Shown here: in pieces, positions 11,522 to 24,042 of the stretch
How the letters are laid out: each line of letters opens with the position of its first letter
Position numbering within the stretch: the first letter of the stretch is position 1
From: Bidens hawaiensis
Taxonomy: Eukaryota > Streptophyta > Magnoliopsida > Asterales > Asteraceae
NCBI GenBank assembly: GCA_021521415.1
Contig: JAIQDT010005457.1
Coordinates: forward strand, 62,001 to 126,000
Direction of reading: 5' to 3'
DNA length: 64,000 nt
Made by a program: the position numbers and the translations under genes
The notes under the pieces: generated by a model
What the model was told of the DNA's origin: nothing
The model's input: the letters and a program-made list of their open reading frames with translations, nothing else
Databases searched by the model: none

Positions 11522-13650
11522 TGTAACATCTATGGATTTTTCTTGTTAATAAACGCTAGTTTTTTTTCTCATTTAATAAAGTTCTTGTATTCATTACATC
11601 TTCTACATTTATTAGTGTTGAATTATATGTTATTTATTGAATAACATTATCTTTGTATGCATAAGTGTATGATCCTATGCTCATTTCATCATAATCATGT
11701 TTAATTGTTAATATGACACGTTGAACCGGAATGCCTAGATTAATATTTTATAACATGTAACAAAATATTTTGCTATTATTATTAATATTATTTTTATCAT
11801 AAGTATTTAAATAAACCATGTGATTACAAAATGGAACATTCTAGAATCTTCTATCTTAACATTATTTCACAAATAAGTTTATCATGTTCTTTTAAATTGA
11901 AAAAAAAGATAAACTTTTTTTACAAAAAAATCAAAATGTGCCATGCACTTTTCTTATGCACACACATATTTTGTTTTTTTAATTATTATTATTATTAGTT
12001 TTTTTATAATTATCACTAAGCTTATCATTAATCTTTAAACAAGTTTTATGTCTATCTCAATTGTATTCAAACCTCCTTACATCCACTATAAATAGAGACT
12101 CTCATTCTCATTATTTTTCACACCAAATCCCATTCTCTCTTTTCTCTCTAAGCATAAACAAATAAGTCTTATAATTATTTTGCTTTTCATTGTTGTTTTT
12201 ATACATTTTTTGTTTTTTATTATGAATTTCTTCTTGTTTGTTCTTATGTTCTTGAGTTTTTCTTTGAATCTTCATAGTTGTTCATATACTCTCACCATGA
12301 TCATTATAAATTGTTAATAAAACCCTTACTTTTTTGCTTTAAAGATTATGATGATCATGTTATTCTAAGAAATCACCATTATTTTCTCAAGATCTTGGAT
12401 CAAAAGTATAATTTTTCCATAAACAACTATGAATATTCTTATGATCTTCAAAAAAACTCATAAAGTTATCATAAATATCATAAATTATAATATTTATACT
12501 TTAAACCCTATACTTTCATAAATGTCAATAAACATCCTAAACTATAATATTTACACTTTGAACCCTGTACTTTCCTAAATGATAATAAATACACAAAACT
12601 ATATGATATTACACTTTTAACCTCGTACTTTCTAATTAATCGAAATCATTCTAAAAATTTTTTGAGTTTGTATACAAATAGAGTATAAACCGGGTATGTA
12701 TGTATCTGACAAGCAAATGGTTCTGCCTAAGGCAAGAGTGGCGTAAATAATCCCATTGGACCCGTGACTCTTACCTGGGAATCAACTTGTTGGAGGTCAT
12801 GCTCTTGGTTTAGAACATTCTAGTATGTGACACTCTAACTAATTTAAAAATCAAAACTTATTCTAGGGCATCCCGCGACTGGTTCAACTAACTCCTGCTC
12901 GTGTTCGTGTTCATCTGTCAAGAAAGGTGAGTTCATAGCCCCTTTTACATGTTTTTTTAAACGTTTTATACTTTGGGGTGGAAACATGCAATTTATTTAT
13001 TCTATGTTTTATAAATTCTATTTGATTCAAGCTTTGTTCATAATATTCATTATGTGTGATCATTACAAGCATATACTTAATCTCATGTACAACCATTAAC
13101 TTATTAAGCCCGTGGTAGTACGATGATAGATCTATTGGCCCAACCCGCCCACTCAGGCCTCGGATAGAGGCCTGTGTGTTCAGAATCCGACGATCGTTAA
13201 ACATTAATCATAAGAGTCTAATCGTTGATTAGACGTCTCGTAGGCTGCTTTCGAAACATTCTTCATCGACAGGGAGCAAGCTAATCGTGTCAGAGGTTTG
13301 GTTGTAATAACAAAAGTATATAAAGTAACTTAACACATATGAAATGTTTTCAACAAAATACATATTTTTCTATTTAAAAACCTATGTTCTCACCAACTAT
13401 TTTTAGTTGACACTCTCGCATGTATTTAAGGTAATGGAAATTAAGTAAGATTCTTGAAGTTTCATATCGGGGATAAGTCAGACTTAGAAGTTTAATGAAT
13501 AAATTGCTATGTCATGTTTTCTATTTTGGATTATGTTTGGTTTTAACAACTTGTTGGTTTATTTAAGAAGAGTTTTTACATTTAATACCATGTGCTTGAT
13601 TTCAATCTACGCACGCCCCGGTGTTTCCGCCTTCGGTTGGGGGTGTGACA
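11522..13650 (+). repeat. 3' LTR of the gypsy element
   Basis: 2,129 bp, colinear with the 5' LTR apart from two extra segments near 11,939-12,062 and 13,236-13,277. TATA box CTATAAATAG at 12,085-12,094. Confidence 0.95.
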
Positions 13651-16011
13651 GGTCCCCTTGCTCGCGTCTCATTACCATTAAGAAACGGACCACAAGGGAC
13701 ACGCTACATGTAAACCCTACAGATAAAATTTTGCATACTCACCTATGGTGAAGGTTCAGGGTATTGCTTGATAACAGGGGTATGTCATGTTGTGGTAAAC
13801 ACTAGCTATTAATTAATTAATTATACCTTAATCATATCTAAAGGCTGCTTGGTAGACTTTGATGCTTAAGCTTAGGTGGATAAACAATACCCTTGATCGT
13901 CCTAACTATTCATGAATAAAAGAGAGCAATAAAAATTTTAAATCTGCTAATTTTGAGGTTTAAGTCAAGTTGGGGTGGTCTGTTTCGGTAAAAGTTGAAA
14001 ATAAGCGGGTCTTAATTGTATAAACCACTGAGTAATATAATTGTCGGATCTTATTTGTCCCAATAATGATTAAGGCACGTGTTTAAGTAGACAACAATAT
14101 CGGTGATCGCGGTATTTGCGTTATTCTAAAATTTTAAATTAATCTTTATGTTTTTAAGACTATATTTTCAGATTCTGATTTCACTGCGTTAGACTTTTTC
14201 AGGGACGGAAAAAGAGTAAGTGTGGGGATATTTGATATGGGCTAAATTATATATAAATATTATAAATATTTCATGCACTTTTTATTGGTTTCCGGGTTAG
14301 TTATTATTGAATATAACTCTTAGGTGTTTCACATACAATAATAAAGATTTTCAAAGGACAATGAGCTAAAACGGTATAATTAATCTAAAAAGGAAACATA
14401 ATAATTTATGATACGGTATTATGGTAAAATACGTTTATAATTAACAAGTTTAAAATATGTCTTATAATATAGTATTCTGATATTTTTATTTAATGAAATC
14501 AAATAAGAAATATAAGATGTGTTTGTTTTGACATATTACCGGTTCAAGACCTCGAGAAGTAATATTTCAATTACATGGTTATTTTAGGGGCTTAATTAGT
14601 ATGGTGGAATGTATTTGTGACATGAATGCAATGGATGGATGGATGGATGGATGGATGGATCAAATCACTCATGTGGACCTGACCGAAAGAAATAAAGAAG
14701 CCTTAAATTATGGTGTAGCCGACCTTATATGCATTTGGGCCCACAAGCCAAGTCGGTTAAGAAAGGAATATAAGAATTGGCAAAATATAATTTGAGAGGA
14801 GATACTCGTGTAAAGATATTGGACGGAAATCCTAGGAGAAGTCAGCCACAAGAAGAAAGCCTTTGGTTAAGTGGAGTGCGTTCGGGTTCAACACCTACTT
14901 CACCATGCATCATCACTATTCGGTTTGAATTTATTATTTTAATCATGAGCTTGGTTGTTGAACTTATTTATTTTAGTTTATTTGATTTTAAGATGTTAGG
15001 CTAAACTTTATAGACTGCCTAGGTTTATGATGAACCATCGTTGATGTTTTGATTTTAGTTGGAATGTTTTTTTCGTTATGGTTTATGATTCAGTAAACTA
15101 TTTGATTTTACTAGATTGATGCGTATGTGTATTTGGTTTTGGTTGTTCTAGTTTTATTATTTCACATTATCCTAGGTGATTGTCTGTCATATAATAGGAT
15201 TTTGTTAGGTCATTTATTGTGTGTTCTTGACTAATTTGTGGTTGATTTGCAATAAAACCATAGGAATAATATTATTAGTCAAACGAATAAAAGTATGCTA
15301 CTAACCTAGAAGCTGTAAGTTGATAGGTTATTGTTAGATCTTTGTTGATTAAGATTGCTAGATATAGTTCTTCGTAAAGAGTCCGTCTAGGTTTGATTAA
15401 TTAACCTTGTCTATTGAGTCAATTGAGTTTATGAAATTACCTTTGATTTCTGCGCTGTAAGGTAGGTTGTCGTTAAAAGGTACTCGTTCATAACTAATTA
15501 GATAACCATAAGGAAGTCTAATATTAAAATTGGTGTTTTTAAGAACTTAATAGAAATTCACAGGTGTCTTCTTGAGAAGGGTCAGGGGTCCTGTTCGGGT
15601 TTTCTTTTAAGTGACTATTTTATGATCCCGGTTCCATACTTATTATTTTCCAACTATTTGATAACTGAAAATTTGGGATTCTAGCCTAGGTGGTTTTTAT
15701 CATCATATGAATCAGTCAAACTTGTTTGTCTTGTGTTTCATTAACAAGTTTATTTTATTAATCTAATATAAAATAGCTTAAAAACCCCCTTTAATAATAA
15801 TAAATAAATAGTCATGTCAGTTAGTCGAGTCTAATTAATTATTTAATATACGTAATTTAAACAGTCTCATGGGTTCGATGATAGGACTTACTTAGCTATA
15901 GTAGAGTCGTTCGGCTCACTTGCCAGTCAGTAGTTTAGTCGAGGAGTCTAGAGTATTACTTAGTGTCTAGATTAGCGTAATTTAGTTAATAATTATTTGA
16001 CTGCTTTTAGC
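13651..16011. other. Gene-poor region
   Basis: After the GGTCC target duplicate I see no recognisable gene or transposon protein. Small open frames (14,601-15,004) centre on an ATGG microsatellite and have no recognisable domain. Confidence 0.55.
14631..14660. repeat. (ATGG)n microsatellite
   Basis: About 7.5 uninterrupted ATGG/GGAT units. Confidence 0.95.
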
Positions 16012-16234
16012 ACACAGTGATCACCACCATTGTATTAGTGTGACGTTTGTGAAGGTATCACTATATTTGTTTAATGATTTATGAGTGAGGTGTTCAAAAC
16101 CACTAGAGATTAGCTAAACAAAGAAAGTGATCACTTCCTTGGAATAATGAAGCGTTTGTGCAAGGTGATCACTACCTTGGATTGGTGAAAGGCTTGGTGC
16201 ATCGATGATCTTTTCCATTTACGAGACACGTTTA
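16012..16234. repeat. GTGATCAC minisatellite, locus 1
   Basis: Degenerate units of about 38-40 bp, each starting with the palindromic core GTGATCAC (16,014, 16,127, 16,161; decayed copies near 16,053 and 16,203), followed by YACCTTGG and, about 20 bp on, a GTGA...ACGTTTGTG segment. The same repeat is at 58,118-58,300. The copia solo LTR is inserted at its right edge. Confidence 0.6.
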
Positions 16235-16668
16235 TGTTGGTGCATTTTCTGTGTGACAATAGCTTATTATACATCACATGATTGTAATCGAGCCTGTAAT
16301 ATGTTTGTGTTTGAATGTTATGTAAATGGGCTTGGAATTGTAGCGAACTTAACAAGTAAAATTGTTAAGTTCGCATGTTAATGGCTAACGAACGTATGGG
16401 TCTATATAAACATAAGTTCGGTTTGGTTTTAGTTTAGACATTCCATACACTTCCAGCCCTATTCAGTCGTTTGGAGGGATAGATTAATTGTGTATTCATG
16501 AGTTCTAGTTCTAGTGTTGATTTTAATATGTTTATAATAAATAGAAGAAGTGTTTAAGTAATCTTGTTCTCGTTATACTTGTTTACATCTCGTTAGCGTT
16601 AATAAGAGGGATTCCACACCTCTTATAGTACGTATCAATCATGTATCGATCCATTCTGGGGACCTACA
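16235..16668 (+). mobile_element. Solo copia LTR
   Basis: 434 bp starting TGTTGGTGCAT and ending GGGGACCTACA, flanked by a perfect target duplication GTTTA (16,230-16,234 and 16,669-16,673). Its ends match the LTR of the copia element at 27,864-34,420, so the two belong to related families, but the middle differs. A TATA box (CTATATAAAC) is at 16,402-16,411. No internal region is left, as expected after LTR-LTR recombination. Confidence 0.9.
16343..16374 (+). promoter_or_regulatory. Hairpin upstream of the TATA box in the solo copia LTR
   Basis: Perfect 13-bp inverted repeat (left arm GCGAACTTAACAA) around a 6-nt loop GTAAAA, 27 bp before the TATA box. A hairpin of near-identical size but different sequence is in the related copia LTRs at 28,002-28,035 and 34,153-34,186. 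Confidence 0.75.
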
Positions 16669-17327
16669 GTTTAGTGAAGCAACTCTCGATTGTGGAGAGC
16701 GGGGAGGGCGTAAAGTGGTTTTGTTAACATGTATTTGAACCTCTATAATTTTAATTTTTTCTTTCTAGCCCACGAAGTCTATAAAATTTTTATACATTTA
16801 ATTTGTTGAGTTTTGACAAGTGTTAATCCATAAAAGATTAGTTTTTACAAACCTAAATTGTAAGAAAACCTATTCACCTACTATGGCATCCACATGAAGC
16901 TTTAGCATCAAAGTGATCAATTAATGAGTTGACAAGTTAACTTGACCAAAGCTAAAAGTTACATGTACCCGCATTTTTAGTGTTTGATATATTTGAACTG
17001 TAAATGGTTATAACTAGTAATACCCACGGATTGCTCAGGAAATCAATCAGTTAAACATGCACGTTGCAGTCTTTAAAACCTACGTGTTGAAATTTTGGCA
17101 TTGGTAAAACCCAACCATTAGTGAAATCCGAGTGTTACGACGGCGAGTCAATGTGAATTCGGTTGGTATCGACTACGATCATTACGGTATAAACAATGTT
17201 GGTAAACCCAAGCATTAAAATCCATATAATAAGTTGGTCCAATTAACATATAAAAAACTAAAACTTTAAAACGACGTTTATTCTATTGTTAAAGCTGGGC
17301 GTTGATAATACCCTAGTGTTGTTGTTC

Positions 17328-17372
<45 letters not shown>

Positions 17373-17442
17373 AGGTGGACCAATGGGGTGGCCTCGATCG
17401 GTGAAACTTAGGCGTTGGTAACCTGAGCGTTGAGATAGTGAG
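16669..17442. other. Gene-poor DNA with degenerate GCGTTGGTAA motifs
   Basis: No gene seen. From about 17,080 to 17,440 a loosely repeated phrase (GGCGTTGGTAA, GAGCGTTGAGATAG) occurs. The last part is duplicated after the large insertion, at 27,470-27,570. Confidence 0.5.
17331..17370. repeat. (AT)n microsatellite
   Basis: Twenty uninterrupted AT units. Confidence 0.95.
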
Positions 17443-18261
17443 TATAACAACTCGGATTTTTAATTATTATCTTATTAACCGTTACCCGACCCGTTTTTAT
17501 ATTCGGGAAATTTTATCCAAGAAAATATCGCGTTATTCGAGATAATATTATTTTATTAATATTTGTTATTATATTTATTTAAAATATATAAAAATAACTT
17601 TGATTTATATACATTATTAACCCTAAACTAAACTATAACCCTATTATGTATCCACATCAATAATTTAAGGACCTTTATGCAAATTGTATATATTATCACC
17701 ATATAACCCATTTACCCATGATCCAAACTCATACCTTTGACCCATATAGCGAACCCGTGACATGATTAACATTCTTGGACCTCAATCTTTGCATCTAACT
17801 TGGAAATCGAATCAAAATATATGTTATTCATACCATAAACTACCTCACTGATGTTTTAATTATGTTATACCGATCAATCATGATTTGTATTGCATTTTAT
17901 TCTAAGTCGTCTCGACACGTTAGTGAACATACATTATAACGTCCATAATAAATCAATTACTCTCGGCTGCTTCATCTTTGACACATAGAAAATATTCTCC
18001 ATTAATCAATTACTTTATGATAAGCTTCCGATTGCTGAATTTGATTCAAGTTGTGTCGTCACCAATACGTTTAATTTACCCATAAATTCGTGTTCCTTTT
18101 AAGTAATTATTATATGCATCTGACTCGTCTTTCATTTCGTTTCAATAACCCTAACAATTTTTAATCAAACAATAAGCATATTGACCAATTGGATTTATAG
18201 GATTCTTGGGTGAAGTTGTTCATCAGTCTGTCTGTTTATAAGTTATTATTCATGTGTTATA

Positions 18262-18366
18262 ACCAACTGGCTGGTAGCACAGTTGGTTGTAGGCATGTTT
18301 GTGGTGAACCGACTGCCAGCGCAGGTTTGATCCATCGCAGCCCATATTTTACCCCCTTTTTTGGAT
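18262..18366 (+). mobile_element. tRNA-derived SINE remnant or tRNA relic
   Basis: A sequence matching the Pol III A box exactly (TAGCACAGTTGG, 18,275-18,286) is followed 37 bp later by a near-perfect B box (GGTTTGATCC, 18,324-18,333, against GGTTCGANNCC). An acceptor-like pairing GGCTG/CAGCC brackets it, but the T-stem has mismatches, so it is not a working tRNA. C- and T-rich sequence with a T6 run (possible Pol III terminator) follows near 18,357. It lies inside the solo LTR. SINE is the better reading, though the 3' tail and target duplication were not resolved. Confidence 0.55.
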
Positions 18367-18880
18367 TTTGTTTAGTTAATTATTATTAATCATACTTAAT
18401 CATTAATTAACATTATAAATATCATTTAAATCTTATTATTAATATCATATATAATAATAAATCAATATTTTTACAAAACCGACACATTTATTAGTTGTTT
18501 TCCGAATTTTGGTTAAAAACCATATATATATGTATATATATATATGTATATATTTATATACATGTATATATATTAGATTATTAACATTTATAAAGGTTTT
18601 AATGTTTAAAAATGGTTTTAATCTAATATATATACTTAAAATTTATATATTAATTAACACATTAAAATATAGTATTTTATGAAAATATTGTATTTTATAT
18701 AAATATTATTTTTTATTATTTACAATAAAAGAAATCTTTATTAATAATAAAAATGTATATAATTACATTAAACGTATATTTCGATTGAATTAAACAAATC
18801 TCTTTATATAAACTATAAAGTATTATATTTATTTATTAAGTATTTTTAAGTATTTTATATAATTAAATCATATTATTTAC

Positions 18881-21304
18881 TGTCACACCCCGACTTAGGA
18901 CCTAGGTGTGTGACCAATAAGTTGGTACATATTTTGTAAATATATCAGAGTTGCGGGTTTTTAGCGGAAGTCTTTTAATATAAAATATTCATTTATAAAA
19001 TGTCGGGTTAAAATACCCATTCAATCTTGATAAAACTTATTTGAGTAAATATTTTCTTCAGCGGAAGTCTTTGAATAAATATTATTACATCGAAAACTCG
19101 GGTTTAATTACCCGTTTGATAATACAAATATTATTCTTTAGAAAACATAATTCTTTATAATACTTTCAAATAAAATATCTGAGCCATCAGATAACATCTA
19201 ATGACTATAACACGAATCTTCTATTCCTTCTTGTTTGTCTGTTCTAACCTTTCTTGTTCTCCTATAAAATGGTTAGGAAATACGTCAGCACACAGCTGGT
19301 GAATGACGCTTACTCTTTGTAAAATATTTTCAATACTTTTATGAAACCAACAATAATACCTTTGTGACTACTCATTAGGTACCCAACTAAATTGGGATCA
19401 AATTACCCTAAGTACCTTGTACAATTAATTATATAGAAAATATCATTTCTCTAAACAGTCCCGTAGACCTTCAGAGGCATGTTGATGATATGCATGGCCT
19501 CAGGGAACTCCGAGTCACCATGTATGAACGGATCCAGACACATGTATACTCTTAATCAGAGTGTTAGTTTCTTATTATTGTAACACAAGTTTTAAGGATT
19601 AGTAAATCCTATGAAAACATTCTGACTCTAAAAGAGTTTGTAAAAGGTTTGGGGTGTATTCACCTTTTCTGTTTATAATCAGTTTCTGATACTGATTCCT
19701 GTTTTCTGCTTCTTGACTTGTTACCTCGGACCTATAGTACGAGAATAACCTTTTGTATAAATAACTAGATCATCGATCTAGCTTCAGACCTTTAGTCCAT
19801 TTTGTATAGCTTTAACCTTGATAAAAACAGTTGTTTGTATAAAGCATTTGGACCTTTAGTCCTCTTGTTTATTTACCAATCATATACTATGTTTCTTCTT
19901 CAGGAAGAAACGTCTATACTGAGTTTCTTCTTCAAGAAGAAACATTAATTTAACTATATTCTTTGAATATTATATTTTCTAATAATAAAGAAATACTATT
20001 TTAATTATACCCTTTGTATATACTTGCTTATGTTTCTTAATCAAGAAGAAACAATATTTTGACTATAACCTTTGCTTAAGAAAAGTTATATAATATTAAA
20101 TTGTAATCAAGGTTTGGTTATATCTCAGACTATGGTCTAAGCCATAAAATAATAACTTAGGCAGAACCCCTACCTTGCACGGGTATTCGGAGTTAGATAT
20201 TCCTAAGTTTATACGGGCAGCACTTCTACTCTATATGCACGTTTATCGAGGCGTTCTTGGTCCACCTTTCTTGGCACGCAAATCGAGGTGATGTGTAGGT
20301 GTCGCCGGGTTGTGCACGTACTTCGAGGCGGAATGTCGGGTTACTTTTGATTGGCATACACTTCGAGGAAATGTCGGGAATTCGGACGGATTACGAGATT
20401 CGGCACGCAAAACGATGTATAGAGAGAAAATATTCTAGAGAGAGAGAGAGCGTGTGGAAATGTGTGTGTGGGAGAATGCCGTAGCCTCCCATTTGATAGC
20501 CAATTTTGGGTCCCATCGCGATACGCGATGGGCCCCGTTTTTCAACGGCGTCGCGTATCGCGACGCCCACCTTTCTGAGATCATGCCACGTGTCATGTCA
20601 TGCTGCCACGTGTCACCTGGTTGTGACACGTGTCCCTGAGTCATCACGGGTCATCGCGATACGCGATGGCCGTGTCCTTTGACTCATCGCGTATCACGAT
20701 GGGTCCTTGAATACCATTTTTCATTTTTGGTCCTTGGCCTTTGATAGTTTGTCATGTCTAGGTCTAATTCTCGTTATCCAAAAATACTAAGGCGGATCGC
20801 GGCGATGCGAGCGTGCGAAGTGCAAAGTGCGCCATCAAAGCGCCACATTGTGCCCAACGCCCTTCGCCGTAGCCGTCTCCTTCGCCTTCGCCATCGTCAT
20901 CGTCCTTGTCCTCGTCCGAGCCTTTGCGCATGCGCTTCGGGTGCTTCGCACCCTCCGATAGGACCACTTGGTGCATGCTAAGCATAAAAGAATATAACTA
21001 TGGAAATTCTATCTCTTATAAAGAGCTTCCATTTCTTTACCACTTTCCATGTGGGATGGATTCCATCTTTCTTATTTATACCCATGTGGAATGCTTCTAC
21101 TTTCTTGCATCCTTCCAAGAGGGATGGAGTTCCCTTTTATTATTTTCTTTATGTGAGAAAACTTAACTTAGGAAATATTATTATTTCCTTATTTTTCTTA
21201 TATTTCTTCATTTAATATATTCTCATGACTTGTTTATATATTATTTTTGATCCCTCAACTTTCCTAGGTTGTCAGATTTGGATCCTAATTTTTGGGATGT
21301 TACA
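18881..21304 (-). repeat. 3' LTR (sense) of the gag-only element
   Basis: 2,424 bp. Keeps three perfect CACGTG boxes at 20,587, 20,607 and 20,627 and four TCGCG-containing inverted repeats between 20,515 and 20,700. Its TATA box is mutated to TATCAAA (minus strand, 20,492-20,498). Confidence 0.93.
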
Positions 21305-22158
21305 TCCTCGCCACCTTTAAATGAATCTCCTCCTTGAGATTCGTTGTCTTAAGTGTGAATGGTTCTTACTTTTCAATTGTTGATTAGATTCTATCTAATC
21401 TGATTCTTTCTTATAATCTGAATATGGAGTTGCTGAGGTTTCTGTTTTGTGGTTAACTTACATCCTTGAATGATATAACCAGTTAATAGTTCAGAATATC
21501 ATTAGTAAATATAAATTGATAAACACAATGATCAGTCGTGTTTAACTATTTACCTTACCGTTTGTAGTCTAAACATTTACGGATGTTAACTACATTGTTG
21601 TTTGGATTCAGTCTGTCTAATCTATTTCACTAAGTTGTTGTTTAGATTCAGTCTTCGAATCTATTCTATCCTTGATCTGATCAATGATGTTCTGTATATT
21701 CTATCAGTACCCTTGTATTATTTGCTATACTTTAGCGATTGTATTTCTTGAATATCTTCGAACTCTTTTTCTTCGACTTTTTGATCAACCTTTGTTGATA
21801 GATAATTCTATCAATTGTATTCCTTGAATATCTTGTGTTTGATCGGGAATTCCTTTATATACTTGTCCTCGTATATTTAATTTTCATTTTCTAATGTTTA
21901 ACGTATCCTTTCTTTCTAATCATCTTCCTAGATGATACATTATCTCAACGGTTGAACCTCTGACTATCCTTTAGAGGTAATAAATATAAGCATTTTTGTG
22001 TATTAACACGATCTATATGCTAATATTTCATTTATAACATAGGGAATTAAATACCCTTCTTTGATTTACAAAACTTCTCGTTTGATAACGAGTTACATTT
22101 AATGTACCAAAAATTAACTAATCTATCTGACATTTCTTTGTTATGATCTTGTCATTCC
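21305..22158 (-). other. Non-coding 3' internal region and PPT of the gag-only element
   Basis: AT-rich, no open frame of note. The minus-strand purine-rich AAAGGTGGCGAGGA next to the 3' LTR (21,305-21,318) is the likely polypurine tract. Pol would be expected here in a complete gypsy element and is absent. Confidence 0.7.
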
Positions 22159-23244
22159 TTAATCTTGATTAGCTTTTCTTTTTGGGCATTCGGTCTTAAA
22201 GTGTCTCGTTTCTCCACATGTAAAACAAACTCCTAACTTCTTTCGACATTCTTCTATTGTGTGTCTTGCTCTCTTGCAGTATGCACAATTGTTTGTATTT
22301 TCTAGTCGACACTTTCCAGTATGTTTCTTTCCACAAGTCTTGCATGTTGACTTGGGAGTACTTTCTTCTTTTTCTAACTTCTCGAAATCTTTAGCTTTCT
22401 TGATTTCTTTATCTTTCTTCTTTTCCTCCTCTTGATTTCTTATCATATTGTTGATTAGGTATCCGGCCAATTCCATAGCCGAATCAACTATTTCTGGCAT
22501 ATTGGATCGTACCATGTCTCTTATTTCTCTTGGTAATCCATATATATAGCGAGTTACTTTATTATCTTCTGGCGTTACCAAATGTGGAACCAATCGGCAA
22601 TATTCTAGGAATTTAGTGTTATATTCCCTAAGATTCGTGCCAATAACCTTGTGATTCCATTACTTGGTTTGAATTCGATCCATTTCATGAGTTGGGCAAA
22701 ATTTCTTTAATATAAGACCTTTGAATGTTTCCCAACTTAATTTATACATTGTTTCTCGACCCTTGTTTTGAATCAGGGTATTCCACTATTCAAGAGCTTC
22801 TCCCTTGAACATTTGTGAAGAATACTGAATAGCTTCCTCACCGGTGCATTTGCTTATGGTGACGATTGATTCTTGCTCTTCTAGCCATCTCATAGCGGCT
22901 ATACCATCTGAGTCTCCATGAAATTCTTTAGGGTTGTAAACTTTAAATTTCTTAAAGTTGCATCCTTTTTGGATCTTACGTTTCTTTTGTTTCTTATTCC
23001 TTGAATTATTATCAGATGTAGAGCTATCATAAGCCTCTTCCTTTCTAGATTCACTTTTACTTTTCTTGTTGGATTTTGGTTGACTTTGATTTATAGAAAT
23101 GTCTTTGATATCTTCCTTAATCATCTTTTGAATTCCTTCCATATATTGGGCGGGAATTTCATTATCTTTATTTTCAACGTTTTCTTCATTCACAGTTTTC
23201 TTAGGAGGACTGTTGTGAGAGTTTGCCCTTTCCTCTCTTGACAT
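22159..23244 (-). pseudogene. gag: Gag of the gag-only element
   Basis: One frame of about 361 codons from ATG 23,244 (MSREERANS) to 22,159, broken by two nonsense codons: TAG in a WW pair near 22,783 and TAA near 22,660. Order: acidic/basic low-complexity N-terminus (KSNKKSKSESRKE), capsid domain (FHGDSDGIAAMRWLEEQE ... FKGEALE ... VPHLVTPEDNKVTRYIYGLP), lysine-rich linker, then three zinc knuckles. One is CKTCGKKHTGKC (short spacing); two are canonical C-X2-C-X4-H-X4-C (CAYCKRARHTIEEC, CFTCGETRHFKTEC). The frame ends soon after the last knuckle with no protease. Likely role: particle formation and RNA packaging. Confidence 0.9.
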
Positions 23245-23374
23245 ACTACAATAAAATTTGTAAAAGATAAGTCCAATATTCGAAGAATTCAAAACATATC
23301 TTTTATTCATCTTATTATAGTTACAAGAGTGCATATTATTTGTTACAATTATACTCTCTACAATTACTAAGATT

Positions 23375-23818
23375 TTATTTCTTCCAACGAATGACAAATT
23401 TCTTAATCTTGCTATCTTTCTTAATGTTATTGCTAGCCTCCATTTCATTTTCTGCCACTTCCATTTCCTTCATTGTTTCTTTATTTTGAGTGTGAGCAGC
23501 GTAAGGATCTTGAGTTGCCGGAACATTAAAATATTCCTGTCCGTGAGGATATTATTCCGGATAAGTCATTACTTCTTTTTCCCTTGACATCATTGGTTTC
23601 TTAGATCTACTTGATACGTCTCCCTACGTATTCCGATTTGGAATAATCTGAGCTAGCGGAAAGTTAGAATCGATTGAATCTGAATCTTCCTCCAATTTTG
23701 TTTGGCATGTACTTTCATCGCTAGATATAGGAATTGGGAGAAAAGACGTCCCCATAAATCCTTTACCTTTACAAGATCGAGGCTGACATGATCCTTGGCT
23801 AGATTGACAATCGGACAT
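23375..23818 (-). pseudogene. Leader ORF upstream of gag in the gag-only element
   Basis: A single frame of 147 codons from ATG at 23,818 to TAA at 23,375-23,377, interrupted by two stops (TAG after IIPNRNT at 23,624, TAA after MTYPE near 23,550). It begins MSDCQSSQGSCQ, has an acidic middle (KLEEDSDSID) and a lysine-rich end. It lies between PBS and gag, ending about 130 bp before the gag ATG in a different frame. I recognise no domain. Open length and position parallel the leader ORF at 6490-6795, though I see no clear similarity between the two proteins. It may be an extra element protein or a 5' exon. Confidence 0.5.
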
Positions 23819-24025
23819 CTGTGCGAGGTTAGATTTTAGGGATAGGAAGACGCTCCTATCTTATTTGTATTGTTATATCTTATCCGTATTAATTTTGAAT
23901 AATTTCTTGATACTTTTCAACTAAGTATCTAGTTTGTTTGAATCAATACTTGTATAATAAGTTTTCCAAAACTTATCCTTAATCAAAGCCTAGATATAAT
24001 TAAATACCTAATTCGCTAAGATTGA

Positions 24026-24040
24026 TGGCTCAGATACCAA
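24026..24040 (-). other. Primer-binding site of the gag-only element
   Basis: On the minus strand TTGGTATCTGAGCCA, two bases from the 5' LTR. It differs by one base from the TGGTATCAGAGCC initiator Met-tRNA site. Confidence 0.8.
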
Positions 24041-24042
24041 CC

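Larger units (their letters stand above)
4431..13650 (+). mobile_element. Complete Ty3/gypsy LTR retrotransposon (chromovirus-like)
   Basis: Bounded by direct LTRs that begin TGTAACATC and end GGTGTGACA, with a perfect 5-bp target duplication GGTCC at 4426-4430 and 13651-13655. Internal order is PBS, leader ORF, gag, protease, reverse transcriptase, RNase H, integrase, PPT, which is the Ty3/gypsy order. The integrase ends in a chromodomain-like tail, suggesting a chromovirus of the Tekay/Del type (inference). Every coding block has stops or frameshifts, so the copy cannot make a full polyprotein. Confidence 0.95.

Noticed and set aside
14601..15004. Open frames over the ATGG repeat as a gene
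   Set aside because: Short, repeat-driven at the start, no recognisable domain, splice or promoter signal.
18269..18345. Functional tRNA gene
   Set aside because: A and B boxes are present and the acceptor arm partly pairs, but the T-stem has internal mismatches and the B box has a changed base. Treated as a SINE or tRNA relic.
22786..23448. A gag start at 23,448
   Set aside because: The frame extends upstream to that Met, but the segment before 23,244 looks like untranslated leader and overlaps the leader ORF in another frame. MSREERANS at 23,244 is the better start.
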